DNA of 64,000 nt from Sipunculus nudus (lineage: Eukaryota; Annelida; Sipuncula; Golfingiida; Sipunculidae), in NCBI GenBank assembly GCA_026874595.1, contig CM049312.1, positions 27,957,956-28,021,955 on the forward strand. Direction: 5' to 3'. This document shows positions 19,901 through 28,450 of this stretch, piece by piece. The notes under the pieces were generated by a model. That model ran no database searches, was not told where the DNA came from, and saw only the letters and a list, made by a program, of their open reading frames with translations. Position 1 is the first letter of the stretch. Every line of letters begins with the position of its first letter. A program made the translations under genes and the position numbers.

Positions 19901-20229
19901 TCTGCCCGATACATCAAGAAACCCGTGTACAGGTGTATGATCGCCACTGGAGTCCATGTCGTAGGATCAAACCCGAGGATGAACCCATTTTCACAAGGGC
20001 TAGTGTCAACAGACGTCCTTTCAACCCAAAGATCCCAAGGTTTACGGCCGCGTTTTTTAAAATTCGTGCCACGCACTTGGAGCTTACGCTTCAATGATTC
20101 GGAAGGTGCATAGGGCACCAGACCTTCGTTCTTGCATGACACCCTACGGCAAAAGACAAAATGCTGACAATCCATCGTTACATTTACTGCGTTCAAATAT
20201 CCAGGAGCATTTGGACAAGATACACTCAT
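16981..20229 (-). CDS. Large unknown protein, 1082 residues
   Basis: Starts at ATG 20229, 67 bases after a minus-strand TATAAA. The N-terminal 250 residues look folded, with many aromatic residues (HLYTGFLMYRADTQSLFWRG), and end in an MDMGVRRFNQDANAIESG segment. Basic KKRGRKPWDLW (residues about 57-67) could be a nuclear signal. The middle (about 500-570) is Ser/Thr/Ala-rich and probably flexible. The C-terminal third is helical with basic patches (KRVNFLRRRAQNINNICVH). The size fits the primase subunit of a herpesvirus helicase-primase, but I see no convincing Asp-x-Asp primase motif or C-terminal zinc finger in it. It is probably cotranscribed with the 765-residue gene 9 bases downstream. 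Confidence 0.7.
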   Translation of the reverse strand: MSVSCPNAPGYLNAVNVTMDCQHFVFCRRVSCKNEGLVPYAPSESLKRKLQVRGTNFKKRGRKPWDLWVERTSVDTSPCENGFILGFDPTTWTPVAIIHLYTGFLMYRADTQSLFWRGYISNDTKVNGSVSLGAHLSQLIKLPDPYLFHTVHADWKGLTGAFQGRHMQPGFMDMGVRRFNQDANAIESGLAPCDADSAWGNCRSSFIESLPVEFQGDGDISTALDLHKAGDQWRENEEHLVRDAGAAVLTYETVHLSGKRYRLLLADLLPQNGKNHKSCNASDKRWQNTADPSDESLHTCDCYSYRLKDHPVLWKALTPTSYALCELDNFELAPAWVCVWTADKHREDKSAVDTSRNLDNLLGRERFATVRAKCHQWMNKLLCLIADAAKTGVPSEDTQLRHLEKRQKRNLSICSQPSLHGTEKWVASTCRQKKQTELPHLSWLDTAWADKAEKLSLTTSELAAYNCERVARLVAVPRAQLPKLTADSKSQSTTKAYGVDHPSFVQSKPGVTFEEYDSDVDEDISQHAATAKETFSGEATSASTSASDDTALPVERPKEATSVTPVWLCDIMGKVMAAYVYMCVNYVSRCRGTGVARLKSHVRQSMRLRERRKDEPPDADVVLFNLLSPELPQHHVYIRLMGDMCKEDKIALKVLLTAAADVVGFSAADCFENGSLSTDDTPYSRQRIQEGDVYVGAVWPLSERTCVREEPEQAFRLLLEKCREKWDDSVSRRDSLWSYMPTTDNMLWDKGCEHARIQTSAQVRRMAGWLGLHLSGKTAIYLLATCIPDCMGNACDRTKAGGASPLVNMIMEDIVLSQAMKPKTAKEQDLLVSGDWWDCGKTDLWTQRLSLLNIEDKWKAKIARHLKPLGIWVLHFVERFMHAHVTSGSSSNNVVHARFRAGSYLATTLLLKAIGRLCGMCRIFLRRLPVPPTDAKEAPTLRQKRVNFLRRRAQNINNICVHIAERLLDTGSESDELRAHMRCMITRKAPLFLWDPSRPNLSGYLKRCIKDSCPAVSTGQTERWLRSITQYKAVASGNSQSALWDIHTCIHGTPFTAQDSVTDVHSSPVWNDFCVWMKTHVF

Positions 20230-20295
20230 ACGAACACTTCACGTACATCACAAATATCAACAAAAACACAATAAAGACGGTTATGGATACGACGG

Positions 20296-20301
20296 TTTAT
20301 A
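20296..20301 (-). promoter_or_regulatory. TATA box of the 1082-residue gene
   Basis: TATAAA on the minus strand, 67 bases before ATG 20229. The interval 20230-20525 holds this promoter and the poly(A) repeat of the IAP gene; I see no gene in it. Confidence 0.55.
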
Positions 20302-20351
20302 CGATATGTAACAAACATGCAGTAAATACGCGCCCGGACTAACCGGAGCTG

Positions 20352-20402
20352 TACATAAACCTGTTTTATTTCATATCTACATAAACCTGTTTTATTTCAT
20401 AT
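20352..20402. repeat. 26-bp direct duplication carrying a poly(A) signal
   Basis: The 25-base string starting TACATAAACCTGTTTTATTT occurs at 20352-20376 and again at 20378-20402. Each copy contains TTTATT, i.e. AATAAA on the minus strand, downstream of the first IAP gene, so that gene has two tandem polyadenylation signals. Confidence 0.7.
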
Positions 20403-20525
20403 ACAGTAATACACAATATCCACAGGGGCCGTTATACGAACTGTTCTAGAATATACGACTGATAATACACATGGTCCGTGGGTAATAAAGTCCGCGCGCC
20501 AGTACAACAATGTTTTAGTCGATAC

Positions 20526-21113
20526 TCAACATAAATATATACGTATCTTGTTTGATGCGCGCACATTGCATTGGGGGCAAACCTGAAGCTGAGCAGAGCA
20601 TGTGTTGCACACCAGCAGGTGATTACAAGGCAAGAAGACGACACTCACTTCCTCTGCAAAACACACCTTGCACAAACACCTGTCCTCGTTTTGTCCTTCG
20701 TCTTGTATTGGGGTTTGACGTCTTGTTTGTTGATCGGTAGCTTTGGGTGACGCCAAGACGTTTTCATGCGAGGTTACGCTTAGGCGTGCATCCAGGAAAG
20801 AGCATCCATGTGTCCGTTTGGCATGCTCTACCCACGGGTCGTGTTCTGGCAACCACTGGTCAAGAAGGACACCGCATTGGAAACACTTAACCTTGTCTGC
20901 GCTGCCCGTGTAATACAAGCCAGCTTCTGCCAGCCTGGCAGGCTTTTGTATGTCGCGTGCAGGCCAGTTCGGTAAAAACGACGCCAGGCGATCTATGTAC
21001 TGTTGCATAGAAGGCTGAGTTAAATAGACGGTGGGTAATACCTCCTGTCCTACAACCTCAGTTAACGTTGTTACCTTTCTCATGGCGGGCACGGAGAGAG
21101 ATATGTCAGACAT
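20526..21113 (-). CDS. Inhibitor of apoptosis protein, one BIR and RING
   Basis: A viral IAP of 195 residues from ATG 21113. The BIR domain spans about residues 38-108 with zinc ligands C77, C80, H97 and C104. The RING finger fills the C-terminus: C148, C151, C163, H165, C169, C172, C179 and C182, with the VCNTCSAQLQVCPQC order typical of IAP RINGs. Known IAPs of this layout block caspases or their activators and act as E3 ubiquitin ligases in the cytoplasm. It is the most downstream of three IAP genes on this strand. A TATATAG box lies about 50 bases before the ATG and a duplicated poly(A) signal lies downstream, so it is probably a separate transcript. Confidence 0.93.
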   Translation of the reverse strand: MSDISLSVPAMRKVTTLTEVVGQEVLPTVYLTQPSMQQYIDRLASFLPNWPARDIQKPARLAEAGLYYTGSADKVKCFQCGVLLDQWLPEHDPWVEHAKRTHGCSFLDARLSVTSHENVLASPKATDQQTRRQTPIQDEGQNEDRCLCKVCFAEEVSVVFLPCNHLLVCNTCSAQLQVCPQCNVRASNKIRIYLC

Positions 21114-21161
21114 GTTAACGGATGGTCGAGTACAGACTGCAGTGCAGTCCCTGGAGCGCGG

Positions 21162-21168
21162 CTATATA
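21162..21168 (-). promoter_or_regulatory. TATA box of first IAP gene
   Basis: TATATAG on the minus strand, about 50 bases upstream of ATG 21113. The 317-base gap 21114-21430 holds this promoter and no other gene that I can see. Confidence 0.6.
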
Positions 21169-21430
21169 TGGAAGACGTGGGGAATATGTGTTGTGCAACA
21201 CGGCAGACCACGTGCCTTTATGCTAAGCGATCTACGTGGTGTAACGGGGGCTATACATGATACATACACACCACTAACTGTATATGGCAAATATGTATGT
21301 ATCAGAAATGAAGCGGTAGCAGTAACAACACTTAGGGGGAGAGTCAAATATTGTACCTCTTTTCACACTGCGTGTCGGTGTAGTATACGCACGAATCGTT
21401 ATTTACCATCATATGACCCTTGTGTGTCAT

Positions 21431-22525
21431 TCACATAAATGTTTTCACTGTGGCTTTAATGAGTTCACGACAAATGGGACATTTTTGCAGCTGCAGGGAA
21501 CAGTCAAGGCAACAGACCAAATGGCTGCATGGTAAGAAGACGATGTTAACCTCGCTCGTCAGACAGACTTTGCACTTCGTCTTGTCGCGGAGTGCCTGTA
21601 TTTCTGCGGAAAGTGTATCACGGCGTTCTTTGTCATCAGCCGTTTCCCCGGCGCTACTACCTGTCGGCTGTGGGGCCTTTTCGCTTTCTTTGTCATCTGC
21701 TGTTTCCCCGGCGCTACCAGGTGTCGGCTGTGGGACCTGTTCGCTTTTCTTATTTTGCTTCTTCTTCTGTGTCTTCTTTTTCTTACGTTTCTTAGAGCTA
21801 TCAGAACATTTCTCTGTTTTCTGGGTGCTCGTTCCTGTTGCCTCCTTACCCTGGCTTGTTCCACACTCGCCGTTCTTGCACGCTGAGGCTGCAACAGAGG
21901 TAGAAGCATTTTCCGGTTCGTTTTCATCCTCCGAATCAATCTCTGTATGTGCAACGTTTGCATATGTGACTGTTTTTTCAAAACGGCTTTGAGTCACTGC
22001 AAACTTTTTTACAGCATCCATCAGTTCATTGATGTCAACACATGCCCGTCCCTTAAGTCGCATAGCACCCTTAATGCTATCCCTTGTAAAGCCCATTTCA
22101 AGTGCCTCTTTAACCATTGGTGTAGTCATAAAAGAAGCAACAACGTCAGAAATATCAGTTCGTGAACGGTTCTCACCCGCCTGTTCAGACTCGTCTATCA
22201 TACCGTTGATGGCATTCTGGACCTCCGGTATGTGTCTGCATGCATTCAGGAACTCACAGCGGGGGAACCAACGTGCGTGTTCGGTCCAAGGATTATCGTC
22301 TGCATCCCCATTACAAAGTCCACCTCCGCACATAAAACAGCGTACACGGTCGTCCTGGCCTATGTAAAAGAAGCCCGCTTGACAGAGTCTGGCGACAGGT
22401 TGAATTGACGACGCCTGCCACAGTCTGAATGACCTGAACCGGATCGCTACGTCAGCGTATTGTGGATGTGCCGCGTGGTGCATCATCGTTCTGATGCTTG
22501 CCGCGTCACACATCTCATCAGGTGC
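21431..22525 (-). CDS. Two-BIR IAP gene, exon 2 (BIR, UBA, RING)
   Basis: The open frame continues upstream to 22573, where it begins with GTG, not ATG. A strong acceptor (a pyrimidine-rich TTCTGTTTTTCAG) ends at 22526, so the exon starts at 22525 with a whole codon. The exon encodes a BIR domain (CFMCGGG, then TEHARWFPRC), a UBA-like domain (VKEALEMGFTRDSIKGAMRLKG) that would bind ubiquitin, a Lys-rich linker with two copies of an AGETADDKE unit spaced 60 bases apart, and a C-terminal RING (CKVCLTSEVNIVFLPCSHLVCC, then CPICRE). BIR-UBA-RING is the order in cellular cIAP/XIAP proteins. The product is probably cytoplasmic with E3 ligase activity. Confidence 0.88.
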   Translation of the reverse strand, partial: APDEMCDAASIRTMMHHAAHPQYADVAIRFRSFRLWQASSIQPVARLCQAGFFYIGQDDRVRCFMCGGGLCNGDADDNPWTEHARWFPRCEFLNACRHIPEVQNAINGMIDESEQAGENRSRTDISDVVASFMTTPMVKEALEMGFTRDSIKGAMRLKGRACVDINELMDAVKKFAVTQSRFEKTVTYANVAHTEIDSEDENEPENASTSVAASACKNGECGTSQGKEATGTSTQKTEKCSDSSKKRKKKKTQKKKQNKKSEQVPQPTPGSAGETADDKESEKAPQPTGSSAGETADDKERRDTLSAEIQALRDKTKCKVCLTSEVNIVFLPCSHLVCCLDCSLQLQKCPICRELIKATVKTFM

Positions 22526-22747
22526 CTGAAAAACAGAACAGACTTTATTGTCGTAACGTGCAATGACGTCCACATGATCATATGTCCGTTTCAGTTAAAC
22601 GCACATGTTACCCATACGTTTCTCACAACAGCAAAACACCCCGCAAACCTTTACATGCGCTGTAATCTATGATCAAATGTATAACAATTTGACAGTTTCG
22701 CTATGTATGTATCAGCTCTATAACGTGATTGCAAACATTTAACTTAC
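22526..22747 (-). other. Intron of the two-BIR IAP gene
   Basis: This 222-base interval begins with GTAAGT (minus strand, 22747 downward) and ends with a pyrimidine tract plus CAG (22526). Both flanking exons end and begin exactly between codons. An in-frame TAA lies just inside the intron (22741-22739), so unspliced RNA would give only a 259-residue single-BIR protein. Confidence 0.85.
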
Positions 22748-23518
22748 CCCAGGGGTCTCTGGAATATTGGACGTGCTGACACTGGTTCTCTGCAAAGATA
22801 GGTTCTGCATATCCTGGCTCAATGTCGACATGCCCGGTGTAGAATTTGACGGTGTTAGAGCCCGAGGTTTTTCCCTACCCGTTTCTGCTTCCCGAGGTTT
22901 ATCCTGACTTGTATTGAATGCAGCGGGCATGCTGGACGGGCCAGCAGCAGCTTGAACATGGGACTGTGGAGAACGCCCTTCATTGTTGGGTTGCAATGAA
23001 GTTAAAGTTTCCTTCACAGCAATCTTCAGTTGTGGCACTTTACATTTTGCTCCAGTGTTGCCAAAGAAGGTGAATATAAACGGTAAGGGCACATTGTTTG
23101 TGTTAGATGTAGCGCTACCACTTGCTCCACCTGTTGTCTCAGAGGCAGTCTGTCTCAGTAATGTGACCTTGCGTTCTTCTTCGCGTATTCTGTCCAACGA
23201 AAACACTTCATTTTCAGCGACCATAGGAACATTTCCAATGTCGATTCCTAAAATGAACTGGCACCTAGGAGCGTGTCTCTCGTGTTCGGACAACGGGAGG
23301 TCCGTTTCCACCCAACGTTTCAGACGAATGTCACAAACAAAGCACTTTACCTCATCTTCACGCCCTGTATAATAGAACCCGACTTTTGCCAGAGCTGTCG
23401 GAAATGCTGGGTTTCCTTTCGGCCACGTTTTGTATGACACCAGCCGGTTGATCTCATATCTGTAATGTTCACGGTCACTGACAATCTCTCCCGTCAAGTT
23501 ATTATATATAGTTACCAT
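22748..23518 (-). CDS. Two-BIR IAP gene, exon 1 (first BIR)
   Basis: Starts at ATG 23518 and contributes 257 codons before a consensus GTAAGT donor. The BIR domain covers residues about 20-92 with C59, C62, H79 and C86 in the canonical C-x2-C-x16-H-x6-C spacing. The rest (95-257) is a Ser/Thr/Asn/Pro-rich linker without recognisable domains. If the intron is retained the frame adds two residues and stops, giving a BIR-only protein without RING. A TATATA box sits only about 20 bases before the ATG, so the 5' leader would be very short. Confidence 0.88.
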
Positions 23519-24143
23519 ATTGGACAGACAACCTGTGGTGTATATAAGTTCCAGACGAGCTCAGCAGCACGATAGTCATATGGAATCAATTGTAGAGCCC
23601 TGTGCCAAATAACAGTCACTCCGTTTATTAATGACAGGATGCTGACTTATGATGCCGAAACTGAACAGTCGACGTCCGCGGCGGTTATGCTGAACATTCT
23701 GTTGTGCTGAGCTTATATAGCAAGAAAGCAGACATGACGTCAAACATAGGAAATTCCACAACACGCACAAACAACGTTTTGTAAAACATGTTTAATGGCA
23801 GGGGTAACGTGACTCACAAACACATATATCAAATAACTACGTAAACACCAAAAAAACTCCCTGCTGGTGTGCGTCATAACCGAAACATACGACCAACGAC
23901 GTTTTATACATTGTTTCCATAAACCACGTTTAAGTAGCAGGGTATCCGGTACGTGATTAGCAGTCATATCCTCTTACAAAGACATCACGTCCTTGACACT
24001 CGTATGAGCGAGTATGGTTTGTTTTACATACAGAGGTGTACATATGATGATGACACTGATATGTTAACACTTAACATATATTAGTATATTCCTAATTTCG
24101 TGAAAGTTAACGGTCACTGTACTATTCACATGGTTCGATAGGT
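23519..24143. other. Intergenic region between second and third IAP genes
   Basis: About 625 AT-rich bases with no convincing gene; the small open frames here have no domain and no plausible composition. It holds the TATATA box (23541-23547, minus strand) of the two-BIR IAP gene. Confidence 0.5.
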
Positions 24144-25031
24144 TCAAGCGATGAACACGTTTGCACTGCCATATATAGGTTCACGGCACACGGGACAGTG
24201 GAGCAAACACAGAGCACACTGGTTGCAGACGATTATATGTTTGCAGGGGAAAAAGATAACCTCCACTTCGTTTTCTAAGCAGACGGTGCACAACAGTGTG
24301 CGTCCTGTTTCCGCACGGCCGAACGTTTCACCGCCGACATCGAATGTGTCATGTCGTGCGCCGTGGCTGGGACGTCTTTGCTGGTCGGCAACTGATCGTG
24401 GCTTACAGCGGATAACAAACAGACATTTTGGGCTAAACCTTTCGTGTGCTTTCCATGGGTCATCGTTTGGTCCAAACTCCCCGCACTTCTTACCGCAGCA
24501 GAAGCATCGGGTCTGTGCGCCTACTCCTAGGTGAAAAAAACCTGCTTCAGCCATTTGCTCGGATGGGGGCACAGTCCCTATTGGCCAGCGGCGGTGTAAC
24601 GGTTTGAACGGGTCAAGTCTCTCCTCAAGTGTTCCCATGGCGGGTACGACAGGGTTGTGCTTGCGTATTCCCAAAGCCTCCATAGTGTGAAATGACGTTG
24701 GATCAAGACTGTCTGGCGCCGGGATGTTGTCAGTCGGTTTCCCGTTGATAAAGGGACATGCGTTTCCAAAGTACAACATATGGAACCACATAGGACAGAA
24801 ACCTGTGGGATACTCAGTGAAAGATGCTGCACAAAAGGCGCAGTTGATCACGGCAGAAATGTCGTCGTAGTAAAACCCCGAAGCAGCCATCATGCGGGGT
24901 TTGATCATATCTTTTCCTGGCCAACTTTCAAACGTTTTCCTGCGGCACAGTTCGCTCTTCATACGTTTGACCTTCACATCTGGCGTTTCGGCCAGCTGTT
25001 GCCAACGGAATTTACTGTTTCCTTTACCCAT
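24144..25031 (-). CDS. Inhibitor of apoptosis protein, two BIRs and RING
   Basis: The frame opens at a GTG; the first ATG is 25031, giving 295 residues. BIR1 (about residues 20-105) is slightly atypical: INCAFC, then H and C with one extra residue in the last spacing (HMLYFGNAC). BIR2 (about 140-205) is canonical with CFCCGKK, then KAHERFSPKC. The C-terminal RING reads CTVCLENEVEVIFFPCKHI, then CNQCALCLLHCPVC. The product should block apoptosis and ubiquitylate partners in the cytoplasm. A CATATAAAG box lies about 77 bases upstream. The three IAP genes differ much in the BIR regions but share the RING layout, which suggests old duplications or separate acquisitions. Confidence 0.92.
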   Translation of the reverse strand: MGKGNSKFRWQQLAETPDVKVKRMKSELCRRKTFESWPGKDMIKPRMMAASGFYYDDISAVINCAFCAASFTEYPTGFCPMWFHMLYFGNACPFINGKPTDNIPAPDSLDPTSFHTMEALGIRKHNPVVPAMGTLEERLDPFKPLHRRWPIGTVPPSEQMAEAGFFHLGVGAQTRCFCCGKKCGEFGPNDDPWKAHERFSPKCLFVIRCKPRSVADQQRRPSHGARHDTFDVGGETFGRAETGRTLLCTVCLENEVEVIFFPCKHIIVCNQCALCLLHCPVCREPIYGSANVFIA

Positions 25032-25107
25032 CCCGATCACTTAATTCGGAACAACACGTCTACAAGAATGTCTGGTGCATTCAATGCTGCCTCGTCACGT
25101 ACTATCC

Positions 25108-25114
25108 TTTATAT
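25108..25114 (-). promoter_or_regulatory. TATA box of third IAP gene
   Basis: TATAAAG on the minus strand, 77 bases before ATG 25031. Confidence 0.6.
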
Positions 25115-25697
25115 GGACAGTGCGTGTGGTTACATCAGCGTTTTTCTGCGACGTTGCACACGACCCTCTTCTGTCAATGACCGTTCGACAAAAACATGTT
25201 CAGGCATGACACGTTTCCAAGGTCAGTGTCCCAAACAGGTTGCCACTTGCATTCGAAAGTGATAGGGCACTCTAGTGTGCACGTGACCATCATGTGCACG
25301 TGTGTTGTTGTTGCGCAACGAAACTACTCGTATGTATGGGGGGGGGGGGGGGGGGTGGGCTGCGGCACGTCGGCCTTGGGAACGTGCCGTGACATGCCTG
25401 TTTTGTCTAGACGGCGGCGAGTGTTCAGGCACAAAAAACAGGTCTGACGTAAACCCTGATAATTTATGAGACACGGAGAAAACCAGGTCAGTGCACCGCA
25501 CGTGCGCTTTGTAATAGGTGCGACTGCACCGGTGAAAAGGCGTATAGTTCAGACTGTCTGTCGCGTATGGCCGTTTTCTTACACGGTGGACTGACCTTGT
25601 GATGGTATACCCGTGTACACGTTTATTTTATATATATGTAACATGGATTGGACAGACACATAACCTGTCATTGTATATTCAACGTTGATGCGTCCTC
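25115..25697. other. Divergent intergenic region with a G18 tract
   Basis: Non-coding as far as I can see. It contains a run of 18 G (25338-25355) followed by TGGG, and two GTGCACGTG motifs near 25279 and 25295. At the right end is TATATATAT (25629-25637), the promoter of the terminase gene, 61 bases before its ATG. Confidence 0.55.
25629..25637 (+). promoter_or_regulatory. TATA box of terminase gene
   Basis: TATATATAT, 61 bases before the ATG at 25698. Confidence 0.6.
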
Positions 25698-26849
25698 ATG
25701 GATGTCAGGGGCATAACCGGACAAACCTACGGGTCTGTTCAAAATCGGAAAAAATCACAGAAGACAGAAGGGCAGACGGCTGTTCGCGGCAGCAATCGTG
25801 ACATCACACATAATGATCGCGAGAGTGAAGCGTGGAACACCGCGCCACGGGTTTACCCTGTCACTGCATACCGCCCCAGGGAATGGCAGGTCAACCAACA
25901 CCCTTTAGTGCGTGACGTCCCTGACTGCACTTTGAGACACCCACTGTTCTCTTGGGTGGTGGATGATGTGTTCGACGATTACCTGTTCTGGAGGTCGGGT
26001 GTTTGCCGGTTACAGGGCAATGCCGAACTGCTTCAAAATGGCAAAGCGGACGACTTGTACAAGGAGTTTGACTCGCATAACCGTAGTCCGTCATCACGCA
26101 GTTTCACTGACATATGGCTCAACACAGAAGCGGGAGTTCGCCAGAACCATGCGCACGTCTGCATTCCCCTGGCTTCACAGATACCCATGACCCTGTTTGA
26201 ATTGCACGACTGGATGAAACACTCTGTGACCGGGATGTCTTCACGGTTGCGACCAGTGTCTCCCTCAGACAGGCTGGCTTTGGATGAAAGCGTGTGGCAG
26301 AACACTGAAACGCGAGCGGTGCTCAACTGGCTTAGTTTGTTACATTTGTTTTTTAAATACAAAGACATCGTTCTTGAACCGTTTCAGGGTCTCATGGTTA
26401 TGCATATCGTCGCCTTTTCTGCCGCAGCGCGTGCGCCGGAGCACAACCACATGTTGCAGCGGATCATCAAACGATTTTTCATAGCGGGAGGATACAGCCG
26501 GCGTGTTATGACCGAAAGCCGGACGTCAAATATATGCGTGGCCCTCGTTCCCAGGCGCATGGGCAAAACATACATCACACAGGTCACGCTGGCGGCGGGC
26601 ATGCGGGCGACAGATATGCGGTTTGCATATTTTTCGTGTTCGCATGATCTCAGCCGTAAGGTAAAGGCAGATACTGTGCAACACGTCAACTCCATGCAGC
26701 TGATACTCGATCATTTGGACGCCAAGGCCAAACAACGTTTCCGAACGACCGTCAATCAGCAAAATCCTATGTACGAACCGAAGTTGGCGATACATTTTGA
26801 AAACGGGTTACACACGGAAATGTTTTTCCTCAGCTTGGGGAATCAAAAT
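25698..26849 (+). CDS. Terminase ATPase/nuclease subunit, exon 1
   Basis: The terminase large subunit drives viral DNA into the capsid through the portal and cuts it. Exon 1 (384 codons from ATG 25698) holds the Walker A motif VPRRMGKT at residues 284-291, the form typical of herpesvirus terminases (VPRR-x-GKT). Downstream, FAYFSCSHDLSRKV and HFENGLHTEMFFLSLGNQN match the strand-helix pattern before the exon junction in UL15. A GTAAGT donor starts at 26850 exactly after a codon. If unspliced, the frame runs 22 more residues and stops at 26918, just before an AATAAA. The exon 2 partner lies 5.8 kb downstream with five genes between. Confidence 0.93.
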
Positions 26850-26922
26850 GTAAGTATAACTGTAGCTGGGATAAAGCCACTGGGTCGCATGGATGTGTGT
26901 GAGGGAAGGGAGGGATGATGTG

Positions 26923-26928
26923 AATAAA
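26923..26928 (+). terminator. Poly(A) signal inside terminase intron
   Basis: AATAAA lies 5 bases after the stop codon reached by reading exon 1 straight through its donor site. No other plus-strand gene ends here, so it could end a short terminase transcript. Confidence 0.45.
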
Positions 26929-27098
26929 GAATGATAACGTGCAATGATTATTAGTATCTTTCATATGACACATTAACGTCCGTGGCAGAGTTTACACATA
27001 TTAAAAATGCTCACGCCAGTGTTATCGCTTGTTATATACTTTTAATAATCATTGTTGTAAATACAGCAGTGATTCTTACAATGAAACACACTATGATT

Positions 27099-28361
27099 TC
27101 ACATGGTAAAATAATTTGTGCGACCTTTCAGCAGGTCGCGCCACAAACCACAGCTAGCACACATATACAACACGTATTCATCGTCCAGTTGTTTAAGTTC
27201 CCATATGTTTTGTGGCAGGTCAGTGCAAACGCTACCCGCACGACGGTTCTGTTCTGACTGCGACGGTGTGTTTGGATCGGAGAGTTCCGGTACAGCAGTC
27301 TGCAATTTGAACTTGCATGTGGTACTCCTTTCTTCTAGCATCCTGTCAATGCCATGCTTTGACATGTCCTTCTCTGCGTCAGCTATCTGCCTGCTGACAC
27401 GCGTGTACGTACTCCCTGGGGCAGCACGCCTGCCTGCTGTAACACGGTTGCACAGGTTACCTAACCATCCTGACATGGCCGAGTTCTTGTGTTGTGACAC
27501 ACACGACACCCGCACAAAGCGGTTAGGGTTCCCTGCCTCCACAGGCGTCTCTGTTGGGCCACGCCAACCCGCCTGGAGAGATGCGCACAGACACTGTACG
27601 GCAGCTTGCGGGCCACCCCACCCGTTGTGTGAATACGTTTCGTCTTCTGACTGTTCACCCATGCAAGACGTGAAAAGTGAATGCTTCACTAGGGCTGGCG
27701 GCACTGCAGGTACGGCGCCCGTCGCTGCGCCGTTGTCACAAAAGTACGTCCAAAAGCTTTTACAGCTAGCTTGATAAAACAACTGCGGACCTGTTCTGGC
27801 CATTATATCGGTTACATCTGACGGGTTGGTGTTGTTTGTGTAAACAGGGATGTTATCGATCTCTGCAAATCCGGCGTACTTTCCTTTCCCCCTCCCGTGA
27901 ACGAACAGCCAACTGGGGTGCACAACATGGCTGTTGGCCAACGTCCGACTCTGAAGCCAGGTGATACACTCTCTGTCGGTAATGCCCAGTATGCTGCCTA
28001 CGGTGTTTTCAGGGAGGGTCACACGGTTTCCCGTTCTGTACGGTGCGCAGAGCCAAAATCTGCAAATCTGGTGGTATCCTCTGGCGGGCATCACATGTGC
28101 GCGTCCGTTCAGTTCTATTCTTACGGGAACTATACTGTGTTCGTCTGCGTTACCCTGTAGGTCGCTCAAGATGTAAATGTGGGTCTTGTTCACAACGCAT
28201 AGTGATGACGCGCCTGTCTTGCAGTTGAGGCCGTAGAATACGTTCACTGTCTGTGAACGGGGTCTGCATATACGCGTATCACCTGACACGTCTGTCACCA
28301 GAAACACGTCACCTGGCGCCGAAAACGAAGGCCTCGAGAATTTGTCTATAACGTCTACCAT
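27099..28361 (-). CDS. Unknown protein nested in terminase intron
   Basis: The frame opens upstream at GTG; the first ATG is 28361 (MVDVIDKFSR), giving 420 residues. The first 200 residues look beta-rich (GDVFLVTDVSG, THIYILSDLQG, IVPVRIELNGRAHV) and contain a WLFVHGRGKGKYAG patch. The middle is Cys/Ser-rich, with a Thr/Arg-rich helical region near residues 300-340. The C-terminus ends in YVLYMCASCGLWRDLLKG, with a CxxC pair. I do not recognise the family. In vertebrate herpesviruses the genes in this position (UL16, UL17) encode capsid-linked tegument proteins, a positional hint only. Confidence 0.75.
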   Translation of the reverse strand: MVDVIDKFSRPSFSAPGDVFLVTDVSGDTRICRPRSQTVNVFYGLNCKTGASSLCVVNKTHIYILSDLQGNADEHSIVPVRIELNGRAHVMPARGYHQICRFWLCAPYRTGNRVTLPENTVGSILGITDRECITWLQSRTLANSHVVHPSWLFVHGRGKGKYAGFAEIDNIPVYTNNTNPSDVTDIMARTGPQLFYQASCKSFWTYFCDNGAATGAVPAVPPALVKHSLFTSCMGEQSEDETYSHNGWGGPQAAVQCLCASLQAGWRGPTETPVEAGNPNRFVRVSCVSQHKNSAMSGWLGNLCNRVTAGRRAAPGSTYTRVSRQIADAEKDMSKHGIDRMLEERSTTCKFKLQTAVPELSDPNTPSQSEQNRRAGSVCTDLPQNIWELKQLDDEYVLYMCASCGLWRDLLKGRTNYFTM

Positions 28362-28450
28362 TTTGGCGTCTGACAGAGCAGCTGTGCCGCCCACAGTTCA
28401 GCGACAACGTTAACACAAATAATACATGTCGGCCGGCTGACCGGCATGCT

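Noticed and set aside
21431-22573. The BIR-UBA-RING frame as an independent gene
   Set aside because: It would start at GTG and its first 16 codons are intron; the splice sites on both sides are consensus and in phase.
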